Shown in pieces: positions 46,133 to 57,503 of a stretch of 64,000 bases of DNA. The position numbers and the translations under genes are program-made. The stretch is from the NCBI GenBank assembly GCA_019925105.1, contig JAHGAU010000001.1, positions 1,860,001 through 1,924,000 of the forward strand. Direction: 5' to 3'. Source of the DNA: Niebla homalea (lineage: Eukaryota > Ascomycota > Lecanoromycetes > Lecanorales > Ramalinaceae). The notes beneath the pieces were generated by a model, which had not been told where the DNA came from, ran no database searches, and saw only the letters and a list, made by a program, of their open reading frames with translations. Position 1 is the stretch's first letter, and every line of letters starts with the position of its first letter.

Positions 46133-46417
46133 GGTAGCCAGGGCACAAGGCCCCGTATGTGCACCGAGGGCTCTCGACTATTTTGCAAATAACGCACGCA
46201 GAAGTGTAGCGAGTCGCTGGGGGAGGGGGATTTTTTGCAAGGTCCTCCTCCTCAAACATACACATCGGCGGCGGTAGCCGGGGCACAAAGAACCCCGTAT
46301 GTGCACACGGGGTTCTTGACTAAATTGCAAACTCCGTACGCAGGAGCGTGGCGAGTCGACTGGGGGAATTATTTTTTTTGCGAGGTCCTCCTCCTCAAAC
46401 ACATACACCGACGCCGG
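46133..46417. repeat. Imperfect tandem duplication, about 140-bp period
   Basis: Two adjacent copies are seen, 46133-46272 and 46273-46417. Shared blocks in the same order include GGTAGCC, GGGCACAA, CCCCGTATGTGCAC, GCGAGTCG, CTGGGGGA, GGTCCTCCTCCTCAAAC and CGGCGG/CGACGC. The copies differ by point changes and small indels, so the duplication is not recent. Confidence 0.85.
46288..46317. repeat. Perfect inverted repeat inside the second tandem copy
   Basis: The arms AAGAACCCCGT (46288-46298) and ACGGGGTTCTT (46307-46317) are exact reverse complements around the 8-base ATGTGCAC. The matching site in the first copy (about 46146-46176) keeps only a partial version. Confidence 0.85.
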
Positions 46418-46977
46418 CCCTCATAACAGGCAGACTATCAGACACACTACCAGATGTGTGCATACACCCGCCAAGAAACTTGGATGGGTACCGACTAATC
46501 AAGGCTTGCCGTTCCATGTCTCGAACCAAAATTCCAGGCTTGGGGATCGTTTCATGACCCAACCCCTTTCTGCTTTTTGCTTTTTGCTCTTTGCTTGCAC
46601 CATGGCCTGTGAAGCTCCACACTGTTTCAACAATTGAAGTTGATGCGAGTTGAATGCTCCTCGCTGGTGTTGGTCTCGGGGCGAGACGCTGCCATCCATC
46701 TCTGGCCCAGCTGACAGTCATACGTGCGCATTCCCGCGAGGAACATCAAAGGAAGGGGGAAACTCGATACGGTACGTATGATCTTCGATTTATGAACGTC
46801 GCTATCTCGTGATATGTATCGCCTTGACCGCTAAAGGTTTCCCACAGCAAGCAAATATGATGTGTGTCATGACTTCGTTAGTGATGTGAAAACGCCCTTT
46901 CTCAAGTATGCCGCTCTTGAAGATGGCATGATATCCTTTCTGCAACAGTCATGTCTACTGCACCCTGCTTCCCTGGC

Positions 46978-49900
46978 TTAGCCGTCCTCTTTCTCACGAC
47001 CCTTCTTCCTGAATAGCCCGGCCCCAAACACCCCTCTCATGTCCTTCTTCTCCGTGGTGGGGCTTTTGGGTGTGCCCGCGCTACGATGTTCAACCTCCGG
47101 GCTCTGAGGACCAGTCCTCAGCTGATACATGCTCTGCCCTTGGCCCCACGTTGCGTCCTCGTTGTGACTTGCATTTCGGCTCATGAGCGTCCTATCCGAT
47201 CCTCGGCTCCCAACAGTCTTACTAATATCCGCACGTTCTTTGGCTCTACGTAGCGAATATGCACTCCGAGCTCCCTTCTCCTGATGGTGACGCCATCTGC
47301 TGTTGATGTTCTGAATTGGCGTCGCTGGAGCTGGCTTCCCAGGTGTGATGGTCGTATTCGTTGCGGAAGAATCGCGTTTGGAATTGCCGGGTGTGAGCGA
47401 ATAGATGCTGGATCCAAGGATGTCGGTGTTGTTCTCGGGGTCGAGATCGACCTCTGACGTGTCCTCATCATCCTCCGTCCCTGAAGAGGGGGCGGAGAGC
47501 ATATTCCTATGGGGATAAGGGGCTACGCCATTGGTAAGAGGAGGACCGGAGGATGATCCAGGCGGGGTGTCGAAGGCCGCAGACTCTCCTGTCTCTGAGC
47601 TGAGACCCTCGTCTTGCGAGAGCGGCGAGTGTGGTGAGACAGGCGAACGTACCGTGGCGAGTCGGGATGTGGCAGGTGAGCTTCGCGAAGGATGGTGGCT
47701 CCGCTGAAAGTAGCTGTCGGCTATACTTGATGTGCTACTATTCATTGTGCGGGACCCATGAGTTGACGCAGGTGTGTTGGGCGAGCTGTTCCCTCCCTTT
47801 GAATCCTCGACGCGGGCTTTCCGCTCCATGTCCCGGACCAGTTCTTGCCATTTGGGCTCCAGGGTCCCGCTTGGCCGTTCCGCCTGCTCTGCCAGCTTTA
47901 GACATTCCTTGGCCTTCTCCTGACACTCCTCGCAGAGATCATCGAATTGCTTCAGTTCTCCGCTCCATTCCACACCGTTATCAACTTCGTGGCGAGCATC
48001 GAGCCAAACGGACACTAAGTTTGCGCATTCTCGAGCTTGGTCAATCAGGTAAGGTAGACTTGGGAAGCCCTCTCGGCTGGTACCCGGCAACCGTCCGAGG
48101 ATCGTGATGGGCGTGGCGTATGAAGGTGGAATGGCAGAAGTTGCTCGCTCAGAACTGATATCACATATCTCATTGATGAAGGCTTTGAATTCGGGACGAT
48201 GGCCTGTGAGAAAGACATTCATTGGCTCCATCCAAGGCTCCTTGTTACCAAAGGTGGTCAAATTTGCCAGAGTCTGTAAGGTCTTGGTTATCAGGGTCAA
48301 CGTTCGCTGAGCCCGAGGTCGTGGATGATCTGGACCGTGATTAGCAGATATTACACCACCACCAGATAATAGTAAATACCCTTCAACAAGCCGAAGAGCT
48401 TAGGATTGAGGACCGAAGGGCAAAAGAATCTTAAGAACAGGAAGCCAGAGACACTACTGTAGGCTACCGTCTGCAGAAAATCCCCATACCGCTCCTCAGC
48501 ACAGTCCCGGATGCGGCGCATTATGATCCTCAGCTCGGGCGGGCATCGTGAAGCGGATCCACTGATGGCTTGCCATATGTTCTCGGTCAGGCTAACGAGA
48601 TTCCTCCAATTCCTATTTAGGTCGTCTGGATTACGAACGCGATGTGGATCGACTTCGCACTCCGGATCGCTTTCTTCAATATCCCGCATTTTCTGACCCA
48701 AAGTGTCCTCGAGGTATTCCTTTCCCAGGCGCCGCATGTGTGAATCCAGAGCTTTGGTGAGTAGAGAGTTCCCACGAAACAAAAGGTTTGCTTCGGCGGT
48801 GGCATTCTTGCCCAAATCCCGCACGAAGAGCTCTCGCTCGGCGTTGGATTCGTAGCAGTCATGCGAAGCAATCCGCCGCCCATGTCGATATTTTAGCATG
48901 GGTGTTTCCTTATGAATACTGTCTATCTCCTCCTCGACGAGCGTCATCAACCATGCGCTAGCATGGCCAGACACTTGGAAGATATTCAGTAGGACTTCAG
49001 ATAATCTCTTGAGCTCTATGTGGGCCATTTGGGTCACTTGGTTTGTAAGTCCATTTGAAAAGGAGTGAAGCATCTCAGATATTGGCGCGTAATCCCGGCC
49101 CATGAGAACAACTAGCTCATCGATGCGGATCTTCATCAGTATCTCGCCAACGGGTAGACCGCCCTCATCCAGAATTTCCCACCATTTCTCATGATCTGTA
49201 GACTTGGGCGCTTCGTCTAGTCGAAACTCGACCTTGCCGTACGTGAGATCTAGTGGTGAGACTTGAATATCACCCTCGATGGTGCCAGGATTGATGTCGC
49301 CACGCTCCAAATCCGAAGGCGCACGGGTTAGACTCCAGTTCTTCTGACCAGGGTTCCGTGACTTGAGCTCTATGCAAGAGCTGGCAAGGACTGGTGGTAG
49401 ATCGCTGAACTCAAAATCTTCGTAGAATCCTGGATTGCTCGTATCCAGCTTGATCGAAGTCCTTGCTCTGGCCTCTCCGTCCAATTGGATTTCAGCGTAG
49501 TAATTGCCCGAAGACTTTATCCTCTTGCTCCTTGGCCGTTCTCCACCGTCTCGAGAGGAGCTTGCGGGTGTCTCTTGACGTGGCGGGTGTAGTCGAGCCT
49601 CGATGATCCGCAATGTCAATCTCCTTTCAACGCGAAACATGTCAGCAGTTGGAGGCTTCGGAGACGTCACGGAAGATTCTACAGATGTGGATTGTGAATC
49701 TTGCCGCATCGGTTCTGGCCCATACAATTCTGGGATCGTGAAGGCTCTCAAGAGCACGAACCAAACTTCGAATAGCACACGCGAATCCAAGGAGAGGTAG
49801 ATGGTTTGCATTGGGGGTAGACGCGAGTTTCCCAAGGTGTACTGAGGGAAGATTGCCACAGAGAACTCGTCGTCCAGCATTGACTGATCGAGTCTTTGGA

Positions 49901-51230
49901 TAGCACATCTTGACAGTTGAGATAATGGTACAAAAGCCTCCAACGTGGCTTCAGGCTCGGCGAACACCTTCAAATGCCCATTGTCCTGGAGCGTACAAGA
50001 CACCCGTCTCCAATTCTTGGACATTGGTTTGAGTGGCTTGTAGGTGGAGACTCTACGAGAGGCTGGATGGGATGCATGCTCCCTGGCTTGGGGATCCTTG
50101 TCCCACATGAACATTTTTCCAACCTTGATGATAGTGGCATCTCTCGTATGAGAATCGTTAGTGCTACCTTTGCGGTCTCCGAGTCTTCTTTCCATGGGGT
50201 AGAATTCCTGGGGCTTCGACATTTTATTTTGAGCACCTTTGGGTCGGATAGGCTGCCAGCAAAGCAATGCTGCGAGCCATGAATCAAATGCCTCCGGTAC
50301 ATGCGGCCGAAGGTGAACGCCCGTGGCGTTACGACACGAAGATACATCGAGGAATGTGGACCTGCTTTCTGCGTCGTAAAGAGTTCTAACTTGGCAGCCC
50401 CGCAAGTCACCAATGAGTGTCTTAGCAAGGTTCACCTCGCCTTTTGTCTGATAGATCAAACTGCCTGAGGCTACATTGATGGCACAATACCCTGAAGCCC
50501 AATTACCTGTAGCGGACATGCGAAAGGATACTACGCCCGCCATACGTCCACATGTAGTCTTCATTAGTTGCAAGATCTTTTTGGCATCTGTGGATGATGA
50601 AGAAAGGGGCGTGCCTGGCTTTGCTGCAATTGGATTCCTGATAGGGGACAATGGCCGGGGTTTTGCAACGACATTTCGCCGGCTTCGAGGGTTGTGCGTG
50701 TCGGGTCCTGGACTGGGTACAATGGAAGGAAAGCCGATCGAGAGCGGATCAGAGCCATTCTCTTGAGCCTGCAACGAGCCGACCCTGTTGCGTGACCTAG
50801 AGATGACAGACTCTGGTGACTGATCCCTGAAGCGTTCCTCGAGAGTTCTGGTCCTCGGTCGGGATTGAGAGGATTTGCTGCTCGTACGCGAATGGCGACC
50901 GTCTTGTCGCTGTGGAGAGGGAGTATTGGCGCGTGACCGGGTGGTCGGGGTCTGGTGATTCGACGACAAGGGAGAATCACTTCTGGAGGTATTGTATGCT
51001 GAGATGGGGAGCGGTGTCTTGGGTCGAGGTGCAGAGAGCTGGTCAGGCCTGCTCTCGGCCACTCTCCTGTTTCCCGTGCTGATGTCACTTTCGATTCTCT
51101 CCTGAGCTGCTCTCAATGATGACTTCCTTTCAGGCCTTTTGCTCTTCTCTTCCCCGCTCGATTCTTCAATGTAGATGCGGGACCGCCGCTTTTGCTCGTT
51201 ACGCCGCTTGCCTTCCCCTCTTGTCTCCAT
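46978..51230 (-). CDS. BUD2: Ras-type GTPase-activating protein of the BUD2/CLA2 kind
   Basis: Exons: 51230-48380 and 48329-46978, giving 1400 aa. The N-terminal 220 residues are basic, Ser-rich and disordered. A PH-like region follows, then a C2 domain (RRLTLRIIEARLHPP, YYAEIQLDGEARARTS, PGFYEDFEFSDLP). The RasGAP domain has the arginine-finger segment NLLFRGNSLLTKALDSH, SASRCPPELRIIMRRIRDC and the hallmark FLFLRFFCPSVLNPKLFGLL, with the intron falling just after it. The last 350 residues are Ser/Pro-rich and disordered, ending GLFRKKGREKEDG. Such proteins stimulate GTP hydrolysis by Rsr1/Bud1-like GTPases at the cortex and help place sites of polar growth or septation. The substrate is inferred from the domain order, not proven. 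Start: first ATG of the frame, METRGEGKRRN. Confidence 0.88.
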
Positions 51231-52195
51231 TACTGGATTGACTGGGGTACTAGGGATGCGCCTCTATTCTGAGCACCCCTGCGACACCACTGTCATTGGT
51301 GAGGGGCAGTTCCCTTCTGGTGAGATGACATAGGGATGGGCAAGACTAGAGGCGCCAACGAGCTGAAAGAGATGCACAGGTAAACGCTGGAGGTCGCCAG
51401 CAGTGCGAACATCCACAGCAGAGGATCTGCAGAGTCAATTTGTAGGGTGAAAGTGTCCGCAATGGTCTATCTTGCCTCGACTGTCGCTGTAGGTGCGAGA
51501 CTATCCGCAGTGGGGCAGCAGTCCTAATTGGTTCAAATAGACAAGCTCTTCATTACTTCGTTCACGCTAAACCGCGGTAGAAATTTATCCTGGTGTAGGA
51601 CTTTGAAGACGGAAGTAGTCATCACTGTGCAGAAAGCGCTGAAAGCGTTGCAAGACTTTTCTGGCCTGGAACGTGCTCGTCCATGTCATTGGTGTAGTTG
51701 GAATGGATGTGTCTGAGAGATCCCCGGTATCTCCGGCCCACCAGCGATATCTACAGTGAGCAGAGTACATGGCCACCAGTGACTATCATTAAAAACAGAA
51801 AATCCACCGAGAATTGGGGAGATTTATGGGACTCCGGCGTCTGCTGCAATGTCCTAAACAAGAGTACGGCACTTCGGCACCAGGAAAAGCTTCAAAAATT
51901 GGCATTTTGTCAGTCGGTACTCATACGGTTGAGCCGCAGGTCATATGGGACATGGATCATCTCGAAGCGCTCGATGGGCCCACTCAGAACCACATCCTCG
52001 AATTTTTCTGACTCAACTTGAATCAAGATTGTCAGAATGATTGTACAAGATCGCTGAAGGAAAATAGCACCGACGTTGAGCAGCACTTGACCCTAATCGT
52101 AATTGCTTCATCTTGAACTCCTGAACATGAAGTCCTGCCAAAGTGCTGATGTTAGGCACATCACTGTAACTCCCCCATCCAAATCCACGACTCCA
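51231..52195. other. Intergenic, no gene seen
   Basis: Promoter side of the RasGAP gene and 3' side of the next minus-strand gene. Short frames only. Confidence 0.5.
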
Positions 52196-53284
52196 TCACT
52201 TGAAGGGGTGTTCGATATGGCCCTCATTGTCCCCTGTTGCCGACAGTGGAGCACTCCTTGCCCCACTCAGATCGCCACTTCCTGTCTTCCTCAAAGCTTG
52301 CCTCATGGTTTCGATGGTTAGCTCTCCACCTGCTGGAGGGCTGTGGCCTGGTAATGGGCTAGCCAAAGTCCTACTCAACCTGTGAGGGGACGTTTCCAGG
52401 CCTTTGGATGATGCTGAGCCAGCCAGGTCTGGAGAGCCTCCCAAGCCTTGTGAGGATAAAGGTGAACGCATTGGTGACGGGGAGCGATTCTGAGAGAAGA
52501 CTGGACTGGAGATGCTCGGAGCAATGCTGCTGGCGTCATGATTGTGCTCGGCGTTCACTACGTCGGCAAATGAGATGAAGCTGAGCCGACGCACATCTGA
52601 TGCATCCAAAGCCCCATAGTTTGAAGTGCTGTCCTCACTTTCGGGATGATTGCTCATATCATCGGGAAGCAACGTTCCAACAGCTTCGCTTGAGCCGAGT
52701 CCAGTGACAGTCAAAGCGGCTGGCTGATGCGCAGAATGCATGACAATTTCCACGTTATCGGGGCTCAGTTGATCGTTCGTGATGGCCTCGGAGCTAGCGT
52801 CGAGCACGGGAGGAATATGATTTTCGGTAGTGATGTGTCCAGGGATGGGGGCTTTCTCCGTGATGGCCAGCGAGTCCTCTTGAACATTTCGCTCGAAAAT
52901 CTGGGAAGAGGCTGGCGAGGGGGGCGCGGGTGATGATGAGCGGAGGTTATGGGGAGGCGATGAAGGCGTGTAGGGGTATGATGTCGACTTTGAGAGGGCG
53001 GAAGGAAGGGTAACAGGCTTTTGGGTTGAGGTAGCAGTCACTCCAGGTTTGGGTCCCGACTGTTCCACGGCTGTCGCACTTGACTGCGCCGATTCTCTCT
53101 TCTTCCTCGCCTTCTCATCTTCCTTTCTCTTTCCCAGACCCCAGAATCTCCGTTTCCCTCCTTTGTTCTCAGAATCTGGAGCTCCATCTATACGTGATGT
53201 GACATTGGATCCAGTGGTCGGAGCATTGTCCTGGAATCCTTCGCCGAGGATGGGCACTTTCGGGTCGGGTGGATTTTGTGACAT
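52196..53284 (-). CDS. Disordered Ser/Pro-rich fungal protein of unknown function
   Basis: A single open frame. From the ATG at 53284 (MSQNPPDPKVPILGEGF) it gives 362 aa. The frame itself runs upstream to 53500, but that part lacks the same composition and is probably leader sequence. The protein is rich in Ser, Pro and Ala. A basic patch near the N-terminus (GGKRRFWGLGKRKEDEKARKKR) could be a nuclear signal or a membrane-binding patch. More ordered islands are VRRLSFISFADVVNAEH and GGELTIETMRQALRKTGSGD, with phosphosite-like SPSPMRSPLS between them. I do not recognise the family and see no catalytic motif. It diverges from the mL58 gene. Confidence 0.75.
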   Translation of the reverse strand: MSQNPPDPKVPILGEGFQDNAPTTGSNVTSRIDGAPDSENKGGKRRFWGLGKRKEDEKARKKRESAQSSATAVEQSGPKPGVTATSTQKPVTLPSALSKSTSYPYTPSSPPHNLRSSSPAPPSPASSQIFERNVQEDSLAITEKAPIPGHITTENHIPPVLDASSEAITNDQLSPDNVEIVMHSAHQPAALTVTGLGSSEAVGTLLPDDMSNHPESEDSTSNYGALDASDVRRLSFISFADVVNAEHNHDASSIAPSISSPVFSQNRSPSPMRSPLSSQGLGGSPDLAGSASSKGLETSPHRLSRTLASPLPGHSPPAGGELTIETMRQALRKTGSGDLSGARSAPLSATGDNEGHIEHPFK

Positions 53285-53934
53285 TGTGTACGAGTCCTGT
53301 CTTAGAAAGGTTGATTCCAGAGCATGGATGGCTAACGCTGCTCTTAGATCATAATCTTTGCCAACATTCAGTATGTTTTGCCACTTAGGGGCAGAATGTC
53401 TTGAATGCCTACATGCGCGTGCGTAATGATGCCAACACGAGTTGGATTTGATATGCGATTGGCGAGTCTTCCGAGTAAGGCAACAAGCACTTCGGGTCAA
53501 ACCAGTATCTGAGGATCAGTCCGCGCTTGCGCAGAAATGTTAAGGTAAAGGCAGATGAAGAGAGATAGCTCACAGGGGTTCAGCAAAGACTTGTTGTCCT
53601 TTGCATCAGTAGTGCCTGAACAGCTTGTCTTCTTGCTCGATACTTTGAAGCGTTTCAGAATTCGTGTGACGATGCCAAGCCCATCAACACCAATCCCCCG
53701 AAGCTCTGACGCGGCCCAGTGGGTTGTAAGGCCTAAGGGGCCTAAGGGTCCAGGCAGCCGAAGAGCTGCCCCGTAGGGCCGTAGCGCGCTAAACCCTTGG
53801 AGTGAAAAGTTTTGGATCGTCAATCTGGATTTTGGATTGCTTCTTTGGTCCTATCCAGATTCCAGGGAGACGAACGTACAGCAATTGCTGAGGTTTGCCC
53901 ATTCAGACCTCCCGCCGGCAATGCTTTCATAGCA
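53285..53934. promoter_or_regulatory. Divergent promoter region between the disordered protein and mL58
   Basis: 650 bp between two outward-reading genes. It includes the upstream open extensions of both frames, which I judged to be leaders. No clear element. Confidence 0.4.
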
Positions 53935-54555
53935 ATGTCCGTCTTCCGACCTGGGCGCTCTCCCGCCTTCTTGCCCTTTCTCTACCCATCATGGGCCAAC
54001 CTTCTCCCTCAAATCACCCGCCGTCATGAGTCCTCCGCCCGTCGAACCACCAAACGCCTTCGCACCAAACCCGACTCCTCCTTCACGGCGGCAATCTCCC
54101 CGCAAAAGATCAACGACCACATAGTCTTCAACCCGCCTTCGTCAATGCCATCCCCCTATTACACTCCACCCGCTTTCCTCCCGCGTGATGACCCCCGCCG
54201 CACCTTGCTCTCGCAATCACACGCTCATTCGAATCCCTATCTTGACACATCCCACCGTCTGCCACCTCTCGCACAAAAGGTCCAGAAGGAGAAGAAGCAT
54301 CATTTGACCCCCAAGGAGATCGAGCAGATCCGGAAGCTCAGGGCCAAGGACCCCTGGACGTGGACCCGGAAGAAGCTGGCGGAGAAGTTCGATTGCTCGC
54401 AGTTCTTTGTGGGCATGGTGGCTGAAGCGCCGAAGGAGAAGAAAGTCTTCGAGGAGGAGAGGTTGGAGGAAGTGAAGGAAAGATGGGGGAGGCGGCGGAG
54501 AAACGCCAGAGAGGATCGGGGGAGGAGGCGAGAATTGTGGAGTAAGGATCAGTAA
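53935..54555 (+). CDS. MRPL20: Mitochondrial large-subunit ribosomal protein mL58 (MRPL20)
   Basis: 206 aa from the ATG at 53935 (MSVFRPGRS). The frame is open from 53812, but the leader from 53935 looks more like a mitochondrial presequence (Arg/Ser/Pro with few acids, then ITRRHESSARRTTKRLRTKP). The family core is clear: PYYTPPAFLPRDDPRR, then HHLTPKEIEQIRKLRAKDPW, TWTRKKLAEKFDCSQFFVGM and a highly basic C-terminus (RWGRRRRNAREDRGRRREL). This subunit is specific to the fungal mitochondrial large ribosomal subunit. It converges on the Cyp40 gene with a 271-bp spacer. Confidence 0.9.
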   Translation: MSVFRPGRSPAFLPFLYPSWANLLPQITRRHESSARRTTKRLRTKPDSSFTAAISPQKINDHIVFNPPSSMPSPYYTPPAFLPRDDPRRTLLSQSHAHSNPYLDTSHRLPPLAQKVQKEKKHHLTPKEIEQIRKLRAKDPWTWTRKKLAEKFDCSQFFVGMVAEAPKEKKVFEEERLEEVKERWGRRRRNAREDRGRRRELWSKDQ

Positions 54556-54826
54556 AGCATCCTTTTGCATAAAGCTCTACGAATTGCCAGGGTTTCCATC
54601 GTGCAAGAAGCATGGCCATTCTGAAGAGGAAAGCGTAAGACAATCCGAAATCGAATTTTGTATAGCACGCTGGACAAATTAATATCCCTGATACTTGCCT
54701 CTACCCAATCGTCGGGTCTTTGAGATATTAGGAGGTCAGAAATGATGTCCTCAAGGCTTGCGTCAATTCAAACAGAAGTGGCGGCTCGCTATGTCGCTAA
54801 TATTGCTCCTCAGACCGTAGCATGCG

Positions 54827-56363
54827 TCACTCGAAGAACTTCTTATATGCAGCCTTTTCCTTCTTAGCTTGCTCCGAGGCCTTCTTCTTCGCCGCAGTGA
54901 GCTCCTTGGTGATTGAAGCATCTCCTGGCGCAAGCTCCTGGGCTTTTTCGAGACTCTTGACGGCCTCTTCATCATCCTTAAGACCGAGTAGTGCCAAGGC
55001 CTTGCGGTAAGATGCCTTTGCTCGATCCTGCTTGCCCACCACGTCTTCATCAAGCTCCAACGCATTGCTGGCGCTGTTTTGCGCCTCATCAAAAGCCTTG
55101 AGCTTGATCTGGAGCAACGCCGAGTTCGAGTGCAGTGTAAAGCGGAGATGGGTCAGCTCCTTTGCAACACTAGGTGGATCCTCTGGTAAGGCTTCCGGAT
55201 ACTCGTTCAGGTATCTGAGGCCTTTTTGATACTTCCCCAGAGCCACATTGAGGTCACCAGACTTGAAAGCTTTGTTGCCAATGTCCTTAAGCTCGGTAGC
55301 AATCTGGATGATCTCGGGGCCTTTGAATTCTTTGTTCTGGTCTTCCGGGAAATCCTCGTACGGATCACCGGTGTTGTCAGGCTGCTTCTTCCCAGCGTTT
55401 TCGGCGTCATCACCTGACAACTCACCGCAATCTGCAGCGGTCTGAGTAAGTGACGGCTCCTGTATGACTTCCGTGACACTGACCTGTGATTGTCGCGTCT
55501 TTTACTGGTTTATCGGCTTGCGTCGTCAGACCTTCTATCCTTCTGACAATAGCTTTCCCCTCAAGCACCTCGCCAAAGACGACCTATCCTGAGTGAGTAG
55601 ATGGCTTGCAGTTGGCATGCCTTCAAGTTTACGTACGTGCTTGTTGTCCAGGTGGGGTGTTGGAACGGTGGTGACGAAGAACTGGGACCCATTGGTTCCT
55701 TACATAGGCATAAGCTTGTTTCGGGGTTTCTACAGAAGAGGGTCACGATCGGAAGCGTACCAGGACCGGCATTCGCCATGGAAAGAAGGAATGGCTTGGT
55801 GTGCTTTTTCTCAAAGTTCTCATCTTCGAATTTTTCCCCGTAGATGGATTCACCGCCTGTGCCATTGCCTGCCGTGAAATCTCCACCTTGGATCATGAAA
55901 CCCTTGATTACTCTGTGGAAGCTAGAGCCTGCAATTCCACCATGAGTATAAGGTCTGTTATTTGATCAGATCAGCAGACCTTTGAAGCTCAACGGTTTCC
56001 CCGTTTTCCCCGTCCCTTTCTCTCCTGTACAAAGGCATCTGAAGTTTTCTGCAGTTTTTGGAACGACTGTGAAGAAGAATCAATTCCACGGTCGCTCTTC
56101 TGGTCGTGATTACAGCACATATCACTGACCATCATTGAACTTTGTAAAGGCCGGGCGTTAGAAGTCTGAATGCGTGGTACATGGTTGACATAGGCGTACT
56201 ATCTACTTACCAGCTCAAAGACGATTCGACCTTCTTTTACATGCCCAATCTCTATATCAAAGAAGACTCTGCTTCTTGCAGCTGTCAATTGACAATTAGA
56301 TTAGTTTGTAACCCTCCATATTGCTCCAGGTTCTTCAGGCTTACCCGACTTTTCCGATGCCAT
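54827..56363 (-). CDS. CPR6: Cyclophilin-40-type peptidyl-prolyl isomerase with TPR domain
   Basis: Exons: 56363-56345, 56281-56211, 56139-56130, 56066-55980, 55928-55761, 55698-55637, 55583-55484, 55431-54827, giving 373 aa, the usual Cyp40 length. The cyclophilin domain (residues about 8-175) has [21 protein letters not shown], the catalytic [35 protein letters not shown] and the [13 protein letters not shown] block. The C-terminal TPR domain (about 200-373) has [20 protein letters not shown] and later repeats ending [20 protein letters not shown]. It catalyses proline isomerisation and acts as an Hsp90 co-chaperone through the TPRs. Exon 3 is only 10 nt (encoding FND plus one base), supported by phase and by the family sequence [15 protein letters not shown]. 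Confidence 0.93.
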
Positions 56364-57503
56364 CGCAACTACGTGTGTTCGTGAGTAGAGACAGAAGTGG
56401 ATGATTTAAACTTGTTTGCGCCAAAGTGTCATGAGTTTGTGCGCCATGTCTGTGCATCACCTTGAGCCGCAACCCAAAACGTGTCTTCAACGGGCATGCC
56501 GATCCGCCGAGCCTTCTGAATACACCACCCTTGCCACCTTTGGGAATGCGAAGCATGACCCTTTCGAGCATCTACTTGTGCTTTGCAAAAGAAAAAATTA
56601 GAAAGTCCAATCAAATCACAATCTCAAGACCAATGCACCTTCTTCGGCATTTCATTTACTAATAGAAGATCCATTCTTACATGATATGCAGCTGCCTTTT
56701 ACCTGTCTACACCAAGTCAATGCTCAAGCTTCCACATCATTAATTGAAGTCTATCTAGAGAATACACCAATGTCTAGAAATCTCGCACAAAGCTAAGCTG
56801 CCCTCTACCTTCCACTTCGCTCAGCCAGATGGAACAGTCAATGAACGTCCGAGCTTGCATAGATCCATTGCTGATCCTCTTTGCTTATCAAGCTCCAGGA
56901 TTTATCTGTTATGGACGATTCATTGTTGTCCCGTCCTGATTCCTGGGAAATTGCGCTGCTCCCTCATTATGAAGTCTAAGGAGAATCGGGTAACAGAGTG
57001 ACTATCATGGTTTAAACGGGGTCATCACTGCTTTGTGGATAACGATGAGAGCTGAGCATATGCCATCTCAGGGGTTTGGGAGTGCTTGCTGCGAACATAA
57101 TGTCTATGCACTGTCGTCATGCCCGTCTGATACTGATTGGACATATCCGAATGGATTCCAGACTTTGATGATCAGTACTTATAGTCGCCAGAGACATTGA
57201 GCTATGCTGGATCTTGAATTCTCGGATCCGCATTTCTCGCGCGATGAGGGCGTATCTTCGGTGTAATGGCATTTGGAAGGTGACTGGGGCAGTCGTAAAT
57301 GTTGTCAGCCGATCCAGGAGCTGCTTTTCCTCTATGGCATTGTCTTCTGGCTAGGACTTTGGAGCCCAAGGATGAGAAGTCCGAGTCCAGGACTGCCAAA
57401 TCGTGTGCTTTTGCACTCAAGCAGTCTAGAGGACTTGGACTTGGTACACGTTTCGGTACGGCGACCGCTGAGTCTTGATTCACTGTCCAATTTCGTTCAC
57501 GCT
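56364..57503. other. Intergenic, no gene seen
   Basis: 1.1 kb between the Cyp40 start and the deacylase stop. Short frames only. Confidence 0.5.

Larger units (their letters stand above)
44874..46977. other. Intergenic with a short tandem duplication
   Basis: 2.1 kb between the CAP gene promoter and the 3' end of the RasGAP gene. No coding frame with a family pattern. The only structure is the repeat at 46133-46417. Confidence 0.5.
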
